From positions 121,974,715-122,038,714 of the forward strand of contig NC_079490.1 in the NCBI RefSeq assembly GCF_020520425.1: a stretch of DNA of 64,000 bases, read 5' to 3'. Of the stretch, positions 9,939 through 20,383 are shown in pieces. The position numbers were made by a program, and so were the translations under genes. The notes beneath the pieces were generated by a model. That model was not told the origin of the DNA. It did no database searches and was given only the letters and a program-made list of their open reading frames with translations. How positions within the stretch are numbered: position 1 is the first letter of the stretch; each line of letters opens with the position of its first letter. This DNA comes from Spinacia oleracea. Taxonomy: Eukaryota; Streptophyta; Magnoliopsida; Caryophyllales; Amaranthaceae.

Positions 9939-10520
9939 ATTACTGTAGTGGGGTTTTCCCCGTTTCCTACAATAAGGGGGGTTGTCACGCGGCGGTTCGT
10001 TTAGAGAACCGTTGAATTGTTTTTGCACCTCGAAGGAGTCGCCACCAAACTTACTTTAGGTCTCGTTTGGGAAGACCGCAAAATGACTCTATTTTTGGAT
10101 AAGGCCTTGAATCCTTGAAACGGATGGGTGAGATCCGGGCTCGGGAACGAAAATGCTTTTTGGCGAGCTTTAGAAATATTCAAGTACGTTGGCACAACAA
10201 TGTTTCGAAAATAAACCCTAAGATTAGACTATGTGGGTTTGCAAATTAGAACAAAATAGAATTTCTAATTGTACGGTGGTCACTTTGCTTTAAAGATTGA
10301 TTTAAGGAACCTAAGGTCGGTTTGTCCAAAAATATCTTCGTTAAGCGTGATGTAACCTTTGCATTTTGTTGTATTTAGCATGTTGGTGATGAAAGCAATA
10401 AAGCACATAAAGCAACATCACAATACTAAATAAAGTGCGGAATTAGTAAATACAAGACCCCCTACAAAAGGACTAGGGAGTAGGTCCACATTGCCTAGAA
10501 ATGGACTAGGCAAGTAAAGG

Positions 10521-10635
10521 TGCGGAATTGAAAGTGCGAAATTGAAATTGCGATATTGAAATTGCGGTATTGAAATTGCGGTATTGAAAGTGCGATATTG
10601 AAAGTGCGATATTGAAATTGCGATATTGAAAGGTG
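10521..10635. repeat. 14-bp tandem repeat inside the Tat LTR
   Basis: About eight units of GAAATTGCGATATT with G/T and A/G variants run in perfect phase. Confidence 0.9.
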
Positions 10636-11344
10636 CATAATTGAAATTTGTACTTGGGCACATGAGATTCGAACGCCAAGCGGCTCCTTAAAAATAAGTG
10701 CGCCCGATACGAATTCAAAGCCAAAAATCTCAACTTGGGAGAGGTTGCTCAACCCAAATGTCCTAGATTTTGCATATTGAACTTAAAATTGAAAGCTTGA
10801 ATATTGAAAGGTTTGAACTTGAAAAGATTGAATCTTGAACTTGAAATGATTGAAATTCGAAAACTTGAACTTGTATATTGAAATTTGAAGACTTGAACTT
10901 GTGTATTGAAAAATGGAGTTTTGAATCTCAAAAGATTAAACCTTTAAATGCTAAAAGGTGTAATCCTTGATTACTCCACACTTGAGGGTGATTCTAGTCC
11001 AAAGAGATGAATGCAAACAACTTTGAACATCCTTGAATCTTGAAAATTTGTATTTTGTATTTTGAAAAAGGTTTGTATTTTTGAAAAAGCATATGATTGT
11101 TGCAAGTGGTGTTTTTTATGGCAAAAAAACACCAACTTTCTAATCATTTGAAATCAAAATAGCATAATTGATTGAAATGGGATTCGGATTTACCTAGTTA
11201 GGCTTAGGCACGAGCTCCCAATTGCTCTTGAATTTTGGAATTTTTGTATGTGTTTTGAAGAGTTTTGAAGTTTGTATTGTGAGGAGTAATGTCGAAATTA
11301 CGACGTTGTATGTGTTGTGCTCCCCCTTTTTCGATGGAAATGAG

Positions 11345-11358
11345 GGGTATTTATAGGA
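11345..11358 (-). promoter_or_regulatory. Likely TATA box of the Tat 5' LTR
   Basis: CCTATAAATACCCC on the minus strand inside the LTR, 16 nt downstream of the CAGCGCTGGGCGC-type cluster. A plausible core promoter for the element. Confidence 0.55.
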
Positions 11359-11908
11359 GGGAAATGGTGCAAAACGCCAGCACACGCCAGGCCAGCGCTG
11401 GGCGCTGCCGACGTGGGCTGAATGCCGCAAAAAAGAACGGAAAGATGCTGTCCTTGATTTGTCTTGTATGGGTGTACCTTCGTACGAATAGTACGATGTT
11501 TGGCACGTAGTGTTTTCTTGGAGGTTAAGGCTTGAATTTGCCTCTAAAAACAAACCTTTCTCGGGATTTTGAATTCCGGTTTTACGGGGCGATGCCCGGC
11601 ATGCTCGGTTTTGTGGGTCGGCGCCCGAATTTGACTTGCCTTATATGATTTTGAGTGGAAAAGGCCTAGTAATACCAATGGGATGGTCCACTAGTTGAGA
11701 TTGTACTTGGATATTGAAATTGGATTTTGGAAGTTATATTTTGTACCGAGTTCCGGGAGGGGAACGGTCACGGGAATTGGATTTTGGACCTTGGATTTCG
11801 GAGGTATTCTTAGCAATTGGGATTTCCGCCTGGTGTTACTCCAATCACCTAACAAGGATAATGGTATCGTCATCATCCCAAAGGGGAGACACAAATTAGG
11901 TTTTTACA

Positions 11909-12507
11909 GGTACCAGTCAGAACCAGGTTAGGCACATTGGACTGCTGCCAAGAACATCCTAAAGTACCTGAAAAGGACTAAGGATCAGTATCTGGTTTAT
12001 GGTGGTACATATGAGTTTATTTTTAAGGGCTATACAGACGCAAGCTTTCAAACCGACAGAGATGATTTCAGATCACAGTCTGGGTTTGTGTTCTGCCTCA
12101 ACGGCGGAGCAGTAAGCTGGAAAAGTGCTAAGCAAAGCACTATTACGGATTCTAGAACTGAAGCCGAGTACATTGCTGCCTCTGAAGCAGCAAAAGAAGC
12201 TGTTTGGATTCGGAAGTTCATTGAAGAACTTGGGGTTTTCCCCTCCATTAAAGGACCAGTGGCATTGCATTGCAATAATAGCGGAGCCATTGTCCAGGCA
12301 AAGGAGCTTAGGAGCCACCAGAAGTCCATGCATGTACTGCGGCGATTTCATATACTTCGAGAGATCGTTGAAAGAAAGGAAATCAAGATTTGCAAAGTTG
12401 GAACTGACGACAACGTCGCGGATCCATTGACTATACCGTTTCCACAAGTGAAACACAACGCACATGTAGCAACCATAGGAATCAAGCATGTTGGTGAATG
12501 GCTTTGA
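11909..12507 (+). pseudogene. Ty1/copia RT end and RNase H fragment
   Basis: From 11911 the frame reads YQSEPG, a TAG in place of Leu, then AHWTAAKNILKYLKRTKD (the RT/RNase H connection). RNase H follows: YTDASFQTDRDDFRSQSG, KSAKQSTITDSRTEAEYIAAS, LHCNNSGAIVQAK, RRFHILREIV and VGTDDNVADPLT, ending HVGEWL and a stop at 12507. This is the C-terminus of a copia polyprotein of the same general type as the element at 27538-31470. Its 5' portion was separated by the Tat insertion ending at 11908 and should lie left of the window. Confidence 0.85.
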
Positions 12508-13350
12508 TTTTCAAAGTATTGTTTTAGAACATCTGTTAGATCTATGTTTGAAACAATTGGTTTAACCATTTCATATTTATGAAATTTATTATTTCATATT
12601 CATTTAATTTTGGTTTAGTATTAAATGATAAGTCCATGTGATTTAAATCATTCAAATGGGATGTCAAGATGGATTCTTCGACAAAGAAACACCCATAACT
12701 GAACTAGAATATTGAAGTCACAAAGGATACCTAATCCAGGTCATTGAAAGGTGGACGACCGATGACTAATGAAGATTAGATTGCAAGTAGATTACTTAGT
12801 TCTGTTTCTTGAACTAGAGTGACTGGATGTCAGAATCTTTTGCATAGATACTTATTGGATCTTGTATCGGATTGACCATGAGAACACTTTAAGAGATTAA
12901 AGTAATGTCATAGGTAGTTCTCATTAATGGTGATTAGAAACCGTTCCTCAGAACATGAGCGATTATGTTTGCTCGTTTGAGAATTAGTTCGCTTTGATGC
13001 TCGCTAAACGTCGCACCGTAAAAGGAGGCTATAAAAGCAATTATTGGGCGTACTATGAATCAAAGTGAGTGTTCATAGATTGCAAGAATGGATTGTCCTC
13101 CTATATTTGATAGTAAATAGTGTTGTTGTGTAACAAGGCCTCTCGGAGAGTTAGATAATGTAAAATGCATGGTCGTGCTCAGAATGGTTAAGGCGTAACC
13201 TTCTGCAAAAGTTTAACAGTTGAGCTCTGTAATCCGAGAAACACTTCTGGACCTAATAAGGATGGCTTGGATCTTACCTTATCTTCAGTAAGTAACACTA
13301 AGTGACAAAGAAATGTGAATGCACACTTTTCTGAATGACAAGTGGGAGAC
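12508..13350 (+). other. Copia 3' untranslated region with polypurine tract
   Basis: No gene. It matches the corresponding region 31471-32304 of the other copia element in pattern, e.g. blocks around TCGCACCGTAAAAGGAGGCTATAA and ACCTTATC..AAGCGACAAAG. The polypurine tract AAGTGGGAGA (about 13340-13349) directly precedes the LTR. Confidence 0.7.
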
Positions 13351-14235
13351 TAAAGGAAATATGTCCTTCACCCAAGGTGTATTAAGTCTAATACCAAGGT
13401 TCAAATTAATTGGGAACAATTAATTCAGTGAGATAAAGTGATCGGAATAGCTAGCTGGAGCAATGCTTCCGATCAGTGAGTTCTAATGAATATTAAGTTC
13501 ATAGCTTACTCTTGACTGAACCTACAAGGTCACACCAATGGCACGTAACAGATCACCAGATTAAATGAATCGGAAATTCATTTAATAGCTTTTCAGGAAT
13601 TAGTTGGAAAATGTATTATACGATACGACCTTGCATCGGAATCGTATATCGCATCACGAATATTTGTAAGCTGGGCGACACGAAAAAATCGTATCGTACG
13701 ACGGTGATTCGTCGTATACGAAACAATAAATCATATCCGGAACGATATTAAATCGCGACTACGAGGAGCAGCCCACGAGCCGAGTGCGCGAAGCACTCAA
13801 GGCCCATGGGCGCTGGGCAAGCAAGCAAGGCCGCAACAACACGGCAGCGCTGGCCCATGGCCAAGCGAGCTGCACGTGTGTGCGCGCGGGCCGAAGCAGG
13901 GACATAGCAACAGCAGCGCGGCCCACGGCCCAGCGCGCTGTGCTCGTGTGTGCGGGCTTACTGGCCGGCCTTGCTCCTTGTGGCTTGGTCGGTTAGTAAG
14001 GTTATGTTAATAACCTTCTAACCCTATTTTCCAACATAACAATTCAGTCATACTCAATACCCTAGAGACACAGAGAATCCTAATTCTCTCTGTGCCTCCA
14101 AAGTGTGTTCTTCCCAAAAGCAAAGTATCTTGATCAATTGTCTAAGCTACGATAATCAAGACGGATCTGATCGTGTCGGTGAACCAAGTAGAGGAACGAC
14201 AAGTGGAATTCTAAGTTTGTGTTCGTTGACAATTT
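13351..14235 (+). repeat. Copia LTR, left arm of a large inverted repeat
   Basis: It follows the PPT and begins TAAAGGAAATATGTCC (TG changed to TA). It matches, in inverse orientation, the block 14357-15247 across nearly its full length, by eye close to 90% identity. It contains a GC-rich section (13770-14000) with GCCCATGGGCGC palindromes. Confidence 0.82.
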
Positions 14236-14356
14236 GTGGAAAACACGCTTCAAACGTAAGTATGCTTAATCTGTGCTTTATACATGCTTCATGGCTTTGG
14301 GGATTGTTTCCGCACATGTTATTATGTTTAACTGTATTCCCCTACATTTGCCTCAG

Positions 14357-15247
14357 TAATTTGTCAACGAACACGAACTTAGAACTGCACTTGTCGTTCC
14401 TCTACTTGGTTCACCGAAACGATTAGAACCGTCTTGATAATCGTAGCTTAGACAATCGATCAAGAGTGTTTGCTTTTGGGAAGAACTCACTTTGGAGGCA
14501 TAGAGAGAATTAGAGTTCTCTGAGTCTCTAGTGTTTGAGTATGATTGAATTGTGTAAGGAAAACTAGGGTGTGTAGGTTATTAGAATAACCTACTAACCA
14601 GCCAAGCAAATAAGGCCACGACCGGCCAGCAAGCCCACGCGACACACACACACGCGAGCACGCAGCCAGCTGGTCCGTGGGTCCCGCGCTGCTGCTGCTG
14701 CGTTGTGGTCTTGGCCCGCGCGCCCACACGCAGCCGCTTGGCTTTGGGCCAGCGCTGCTGTGCTCGTGTTTCTTGCGTACCAAGCGCCCATGGGCCGTGA
14801 ATGCTTCGTGCATTCGGCTCGTGGGCTGCTCTTCGTATTCACGACTTAATATCGTTCCGGATATTATTTATCGTTTCGTATACGACAAATCACCGTCGCA
14901 CGATACGATTTATTCTTTTCGCCCAGCTTACGAATATTCGCGATACGATATACCATTCCGATGCAAGGTCGTATCGTATAATACGTTTTCCACAACTAAT
15001 TCCCGAAAAGCTATTAAATGAATTTTCGATTCATTTAATCCGGTGATCTGTTACGTGTCATTGGTGTGACCTTGTAGGTTTAGTCAAGAGTAAGTTGTGA
15101 GTTTAATATTCATTAGAACTCACTGATCGGAAGCATTGCTTCAGCTAGCTGTTCCGATCACTTGATCTCACTGAATTAATTGTTCGCAATTAATCTGAAC
15201 CTTGGTATTAGGCTTAATGCACTTGGGTGAAGGACATATTTCCTTCA
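14357..15247 (-). repeat. Copia LTR, right arm of the inverted repeat
   Basis: Read on the minus strand from 15247 it starts TGAAGGAAATATGTCCTTCA and parallels 13351-14235. A 121-bp unpaired spacer (14236-14356) separates the arms. No internal copia sequence is attached to this copy, so it is either a solo or truncated LTR or an inverted duplication. Confidence 0.82.
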
Positions 15248-15252
15248 GGTTT

Positions 15253-17357
15253 TGATACTAAAACTACGACAATAATAAAATAGGGATAATTCAGATATAA
15301 AAAGGTCTAGGGCATAGGTTCACCAATGAACAACAATCCAGGATGATAAACAATCAATAATAATCAATAAAGCAATTAATTAGACTAGCATGCTCTCTCG
15401 AATCGATACTAATCATAGACTTAGAATTAACGGGCTCTCGCTACGTATTAATTCCAATTGTACCTATTGAAACAAGCCTAAACATCAAATTGCATCTCTC
15501 GAATATTAACTTGGTATTGCTAGACTAATACAATTAAACCTGAGCAAATCTAATCGCACAGTGTGAGGGGGTCGAAAAAGAACGAGGCTAATGCGTGACC
15601 TCGTCCCTCGTGGTGTGACGCTTCTTTTTGTCAAATCAAGTGTAATTGGATTTCCTGTGAGTTTACACCCAATTGACTAGTAATATAGGAGTCGTCATTC
15701 AGTTTTTAACGACAATGAGAAAAACTGACAAAACCCGGTTATCGTGACATAAAGGGAGTGCAATTATGTTTGACCACGACGGCCATAGGTTCCCTTGTGA
15801 TCCCTGGTGTGGGGATCTCTCAACGTACACCCGCAGGGTAGAGATTGAGTGTTCGGGGGACTGTAACTACCGAGAGGAGTACTCGCTCGTCGATAACTCC
15901 AGAGGCAGGATATCCTTACTAGCTCAGCATAAATAATTGAAGGGACATGTGTTAACTATTAAACTAATCTGAGTTGATTTTAACAATATGCAACATATAA
16001 TACTAGATCGAGCGCGATTATCTGATTTAGATTATATTAAGGGACCTAGCATGATAATCCAATTTCCCAAAAATATTATCTTTATTAGGCGTGATAGAAC
16101 AATCATATTTAATTAGTTTAACAGTTCATAAAAGGGCGAGGAAAGCAATTAAATCATGGAAAAGGGACACATTACGACGCACCCTTGAGAGGTGCGTCAA
16201 GGTTCTCAGAAAACTAACCACTTTGACTTTGCTATTTCTCCTTTTATTTAACGAATCTCAAGATACGGGACAGGATACGTTCTGTTCGATTTTTGGATCA
16301 ATTGCGACAGAACGCGTGATCAACTTCGCATCGTGAGGCTTAGGCTTAGGGGTTGGAGTCAATACTCAGAATAATAATTGTGTGTGTTCACGTCGAACTT
16401 GGGGCTATATTTATAGAAAAGAGTTCGTGGAAAGATAGAATTTTAGAGCTCTAATCCACGAGGAATTAGGAAAGAGCACGTCCCAGGTAATTTCAGCGCC
16501 CAGGGCTGGGCGCCGAAGATTTTGGCGCCCAGAGCTAGGCGTTGAAAATAGGGTCTGGGCCGTTTTCTTTGTCAGATTCGGACTTTTAGAATCCGGAGTG
16601 TTCGAGACTTGTTCGAGTCTTTTAGTGCGTATTAACTTTATGACGGGATGCGTCTTGGCCCGTTACGAACTCTAGGCTCGTTAGGATTTTAATTAATACG
16701 TAACTCTTATTTTCGAATCATATTAGGAATAGAATTCCTCTCACAATTTCTATCTCATTTAGGATTTATGTTGGAGTGCAACACCTAATTCTGACAGGTT
16801 TCTATCTTTTATGACTTGCCACTTTTAACAACTACCCATTACGGCAGTTACTATTTTTAGCAGGTTTCCATAAATAGCAGTTTTCTATAAATAGCAGGTT
16901 TCGGGTGAAATGAAAAGGGTGATTGAGATTCGTTATTTTATAGGAGATGCGTTGCCAAGTGGAGATTTATGTTCTCATCATCGAACCTTCCCTTTCGGGA
17001 ATGGGGACAAAAGTAGGTGTCCACACACAGTAAATGAAACCAGTCAATAGGAATTAACAGCTAATACCAACCATCAACAATCAACAATCAACACCGAGTC
17101 TAACTTCCGGGGCTCAACCATTAGCATCTAAGGCTCCCGAAAGTCGACGATAGTCGTCCCGAACTCCCTCTGGATCGTGTAGTGGCCCATATCACCATGA
17201 AATGAGCCTAAAAAGGCCAATTTCTTACTAAGTAATCCTGAAACTCAAGGCACACTCAATAACACAGATTAGTACTAAAAACGGGTCCTAAGAGCTCATT
17301 TAACGCATAAAAGTACTAAGGGACGGGGGTAAAACTCTATATAAAACACACATATCA
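15253..17357 (-). repeat. 3' LTR of Athila-like element A, split by a solo LTR
   Basis: It consists of 15253-15561 plus 17031-17357, about 636 bp once the insertion and one TSD copy are removed. The right edge TATCA abuts the PPT. The portion from about 17090 on is shared with 22762-22993. Confidence 0.65.
15562..17025 (-). repeat. Tat-type solo LTR with CACAG target duplications
   Basis: The plus reading starts TGTGAGGGGGTCGAAAAAG and ends GGTGTCCACA. It is flanked by CACAG on both sides (15557-15561 and 17026-17030), so both edges are exact. On the minus strand it begins TGTGGACACCTAC..TTGTCCCC and ends CGACCCCCTCACA, the same family as 38929-40524 and 45608-47155. It contains a TATA box (16405-16416, minus) and a GGCGCCCAG/CTGGGCGCC cluster (16495-16541). 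The open frame at 16091-16336 inside it has no support as a gene. Confidence 0.92.
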
Positions 17358-17370
17358 AACTCCCCCAAGC
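17358..17370 (-). other. Polypurine tract of Athila-like element A
   Basis: On the minus strand GCTTGGGGGAGTT directly precedes the LTR start TGATATG. Upstream lies GGGACAAGCAAAGATCTA. This combination is an Athila hallmark, also seen at 56850-56883. Confidence 0.85.
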
Positions 17371-19258
17371 TAGATCTTTGCTTGTCCCTACGCAAAGATA
17401 TAATCGATGAATACAAGAATCAACTTCACCCCAAACATATTTAAAAACAATGGATACAATTCAAGGAAAAATTCAACGAGCATGCATCAATATCAAGCAA
17501 TCAAATCTATCCAACCACAAATCCTCCTTAACAATCGTCACGCAAAGCGAACCAAAAGTGCACAATGGAATACAGGACTAGCGCTCACACACTCGTCACT
17601 CATTTATGTGGATGGTAAAAGATGTACCCGTTTGCTCTCATCCCAACATATATGTGAACAATGCCCTCCCAAACTCACAACACTCGTGTGTCTAAAAGAA
17701 CATGCACTCAACCTAGTAATCGACTCGAAATGTGTCATGTCATAACTTGCATTGGTAAACAACTACTTTCATATTAGTACGACTCTATGGACAAAGGTCG
17801 AAAGATCTTCAAAGCTTGTAATGATAGGCTTAGATAAGGGTGCGGTAAATTTGGATAAAATGTGAGCTTGAAGCCTTGACTTTGGGGAGCATAAATCCTA
17901 ATAAAACCCATGATCAACCACAAATGATGACCACAACTCTCCCACTCAACACATGATGAAACAACAAACAAACCACACCATACTTACTTCCCCTTTTTTC
18001 ACAATTATAACCAATCACTCATAAAGATAAGAAATTACAATATTTCAGTGAAACAATGCTTTGAGTTTTTTCTGAGAGTAATGAAATTTTCTCTTTTTGC
18101 TCAATCTCTTTTTTTTCTTTCTTTCTCTTGGATACCTTCACATTTTCTATTCTTCTTTTCTCTTTCACTCTTCATTATTTTTTTTCTTTTCAAACAACAA
18201 ACATGATAAGAAGAACTCCCCTTTTCCAATACTCACTTTGTGCTTGAAATGTAGCACACTATAACTCCCTCACCTCGCTACTATTAGCTCCCCCAAGCTA
18301 GGCTTGGGACTAGTAACCAATGGGGCTTTCACGGGCTTGTAATATGGCTAGTCACCGAATACAGGGCACAAGCAACAACATGGGTAGAAAAGGAGGGAAC
18401 AAATGTAACTAAATTCATCTGAAGGCTACCTAAATAGAAAAAATGCCTTAGTCCTCCACAATGTGCATGTATAATCATAAAACGCTACTAACAGTTGCAA
18501 ACCAATACTCAAAATCAACGACACACCACGAAACTATCACACATTCCTAACCAAGTCAACTAGCCAAGCATCAAGTCCACAAATAGTTGGTCAGAGTTGA
18601 CTCATGTCAAGGCATCAAAGTAATCAAATATCAAATCATGGCTAACATATCCACATTGCTCGTCATCAAATACCAAGATTTAAAACAATTTTCAATCAAA
18701 GGGGCACAGGGAAGCATGATTTTGCATTCATCGGAACGTATATTTTTTTTCAAAGCGATAAACTAATCTAGAGCGCAATAACACACCAAAATAAACACAC
18801 CAAAATAAGAAAAATTCAAAACAAAAAGAAAAAGAGAACGTACCCAATATGTACAGGGAAGTGAAACACCCCCCCAAGCTAAATCAGACAATGTCCTGAT
18901 TGGCTAAAGGGGTACCGAACCATCTCCATCAACCTCAGCATCATTGATGGCCTTGGCCATCATCATCATCCATATCACCACCACGACCAATGTGACCGCT
19001 GGGGCCCTCTCCATACCCACCGTAGTAGTGGGTGGGTGTGAAAGTGCACATGGCACAAGGAGCTCCATATCCCTCCGCCGGATAGCTGAACTAGGAAGGG
19101 TGCTGGGCATCCTGAGGCACATAGCTCTGCCTGGCGTAATGATCATAGATGGGGAACATGGCTCGCTGGTGATCACTCTCAAAGTGATCAAATCTGATCT
19201 CGAGCCTGTCCAAACGCTCCTGAATAGAGCGCTGCTCCCCCTCTGGAGTCGGGCCACC
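17371..19258 (-). other. Long 3' untranslated region of element A with PPT-like copies
   Basis: No gene supported. Two further PPT-like motifs on the minus strand, about 18289-18305 (CCTAGCTTGGGGGAGCT) and 18871-18890 (TTAGCTTGGGGGGGTG), resemble the functional tract at 17358. The interval 18934-19258 is the former C-terminus of ORF1, beyond a premature TAG. The middle is T/C- and A-rich. Confidence 0.6.
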
Positions 19259-20383
19259 CTATAGCCTCCCCTCACTCTCACGACGCCCCCTCCGAAAGTA
19301 GGTGCGGGGCTCGGGCTCAAACTGATGGGGCTCTGGCTGTAGCTCGGGTTGGGGTTCGGGTTCCTGTTGCTGCTCTATGTGCTCTCCTACAAATAGGTAG
19401 TGTGCCTGGCCGGGTCTAAAGCTGGTGCGGCCCTGTGAGTTAGCCAAAGTAAAAAGCCTATCCCCATTAAACATCCAATACATGGCACCCAGCCGGAATA
19501 ACCCATGCTCGCCTTGAAGGCGGCGGAGACCAGCAAAATAACTCAAGTCCAGCAAGTTACTACCCAACACCGGTGTCTGGTTGGCCTCAACAAAGCCCAC
19601 TGTGGCCATAGCAATGTGGGTGATTAACCCACCAATTGTAATGCGGGTCTTGTGTGTACTAGTGGCCACGGAATAGAGGTGGGAAACCATGCGGTGGGCT
19701 AAATTCATCCGGTATCTCCCCTCCCCCTCCAGCACAAAACCACCTAGGATTTCCAACTCATTACTCCTAATGTTTTGGTTCTCCTCCCTCCCAAAGATAG
19801 TGAATCCCAAAAACTTGTAAAACACAATGGGGACGGGGTGTTGTATCCGGGAAGCATGCAAGTGTTGCATGCTAGGGGGTGAGCTATTCCCGGTTAATTT
19901 TTCCCACATCTCACAATTATTATGGGCACTCCCGGCGTTCCTACTATGCTCAGTTGATAAACCAAATATCCTACCAAAATCACGAATGCTTAAATGGACA
20001 TCATGATTCAACAAACAAAAATGCACACTAGTGACATCCCTATAACCATTCCTTTCCATCCACAAAGAACTCAAGAACTCAAGTGTTAACCTCCTAAAAG
20101 TTAGACGCATCATACTATACATGTCCTTCATGCCAACACCATAAAACACCCTCTTAACATCATTTTCGATTCTCATACCATTCAATGATTTTTGACCTAT
20201 AAAGCGCGTAGGAATTACCTCCCTCAATTTGAGGTGGGCGAGCTGATCCCGTTGCCACTCCGTAGTAATGATGATTTCCGGAAAATCCGGATCGGATTCG
20301 AAACTTGGTGGCGGCGGTGGTGGTGTTGGCTCACGAGCCGGCTTGTGGAAGCCTCTTGTTGATTCCTTGAAGTGATGGTTCAT
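19259..20383 (-). CDS. Athila-type ORF1 protein (putative plant transposon protein domain)
   Basis: An intact 374-residue frame; the ATG at 20383 has an in-frame TAA three codons upstream. After a proline-rich N-terminus it has ERMRIENDVKRV-like sequence, MYSMMRLTFRRLTLEFLSSL (about residues 85-105), SIRDFGRIFGLS and FGREENQNIRSNELEILGGF. These features fit the Athila ORF-1 family, also catalogued as putative plant transposon protein. The end is rich in Gln, Glu and Pro. It lies downstream of integrase, the position of the extra (env-like) frame in Athila elements; function is not established. Reading past the TAG at 19259 stays in family style (a coiled stretch ERLDRLEIRFDHFE, then Gly-rich) to about 18934, so the C-terminus is probably truncated. 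Confidence 0.75.
   Translation of the reverse strand: MNHHFKESTRGFHKPAREPTPPPPPPSFESDPDFPEIIITTEWQRDQLAHLKLREVIPTRFIGQKSLNGMRIENDVKRVFYGVGMKDMYSMMRLTFRRLTLEFLSSLWMERNGYRDVTSVHFCLLNHDVHLSIRDFGRIFGLSTEHSRNAGSAHNNCEMWEKLTGNSSPPSMQHLHASRIQHPVPIVFYKFLGFTIFGREENQNIRSNELEILGGFVLEGEGRYRMNLAHRMVSHLYSVATSTHKTRITIGGLITHIAMATVGFVEANQTPVLGSNLLDLSYFAGLRRLQGEHGLFRLGAMYWMFNGDRLFTLANSQGRTSFRPGQAHYLFVGEHIEQQQEPEPQPELQPEPHQFEPEPRTYFRRGRRESEGRL

Larger units (their letters stand above)
1..11908 (-). mobile_element. Tat-lineage Ty3/gypsy retrotransposon, left end outside window
   Basis: In minus orientation the order is 5' LTR (11908-9944), primer-binding site (9938-9921), repeat-filled leader, coiled-coil ORF, protease, RT, RNase H, a second archaeal-type RNase H, integrase, then an antisense PMD frame. 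The double RNase H and an antisense PMD frame between integrase and 3' LTR are known traits of the Tat branch (Ogre/Retand relatives). The 3' LTR is not in the window. Several frames are broken by stops and frameshifts and no gag domain was found, so this copy is unlikely to be autonomous. Its right LTR edge abuts a copia RNase H fragment at 11909, so it inserted into an older copia element. The other flank and the target duplication lie outside the window. Confidence 0.85.
9944..11908 (-). repeat. 5' LTR of the Tat element
   Basis: In the plus reading it starts TGTAGTGGGG next to the primer site and ends ...TTTTTACA, giving TG...CA ends and 1965 bp. On the minus strand a TATA box (CCTATAAATACCCC, about 11345-11358) follows a GC-rich palindromic cluster (11374-11410). 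A 14-bp tandem repeat lies at 10521-10635. The partner LTR is outside the window, so this length is inferred from the edges only. Confidence 0.78.

Noticed and set aside
9136..10195. Small open frames near the Tat primer site
   Set aside because: No domain, no conserved start context, and they overlap the PBS and LTR edge.
10418..10931. Repetitive FQYRTFN-type proteins
   Set aside because: Translation of the 14-bp tandem repeat in the LTR.
13784..14842. Ala/Arg-rich proteins in GC-rich DNA
   Set aside because: They come from the GC-rich palindromic part of the copia LTR arms; both strands and arms give similar frames.
15248..15252. Target duplication for element A
   Set aside because: The left flank (AGGTT) and right flank (CCGTG) do not match, so no duplication can be claimed.
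17407..17745. 112-residue plus-strand frame
   Set aside because: Lies in the 3' untranslated region of element A, with no domain or homologue I recognise.
18904..19320. 138-residue minus-strand frame
   Set aside because: Overlaps the ORF1 C-terminus in another phase; the phase continuous with ORF1 gives the more protein-like reading.
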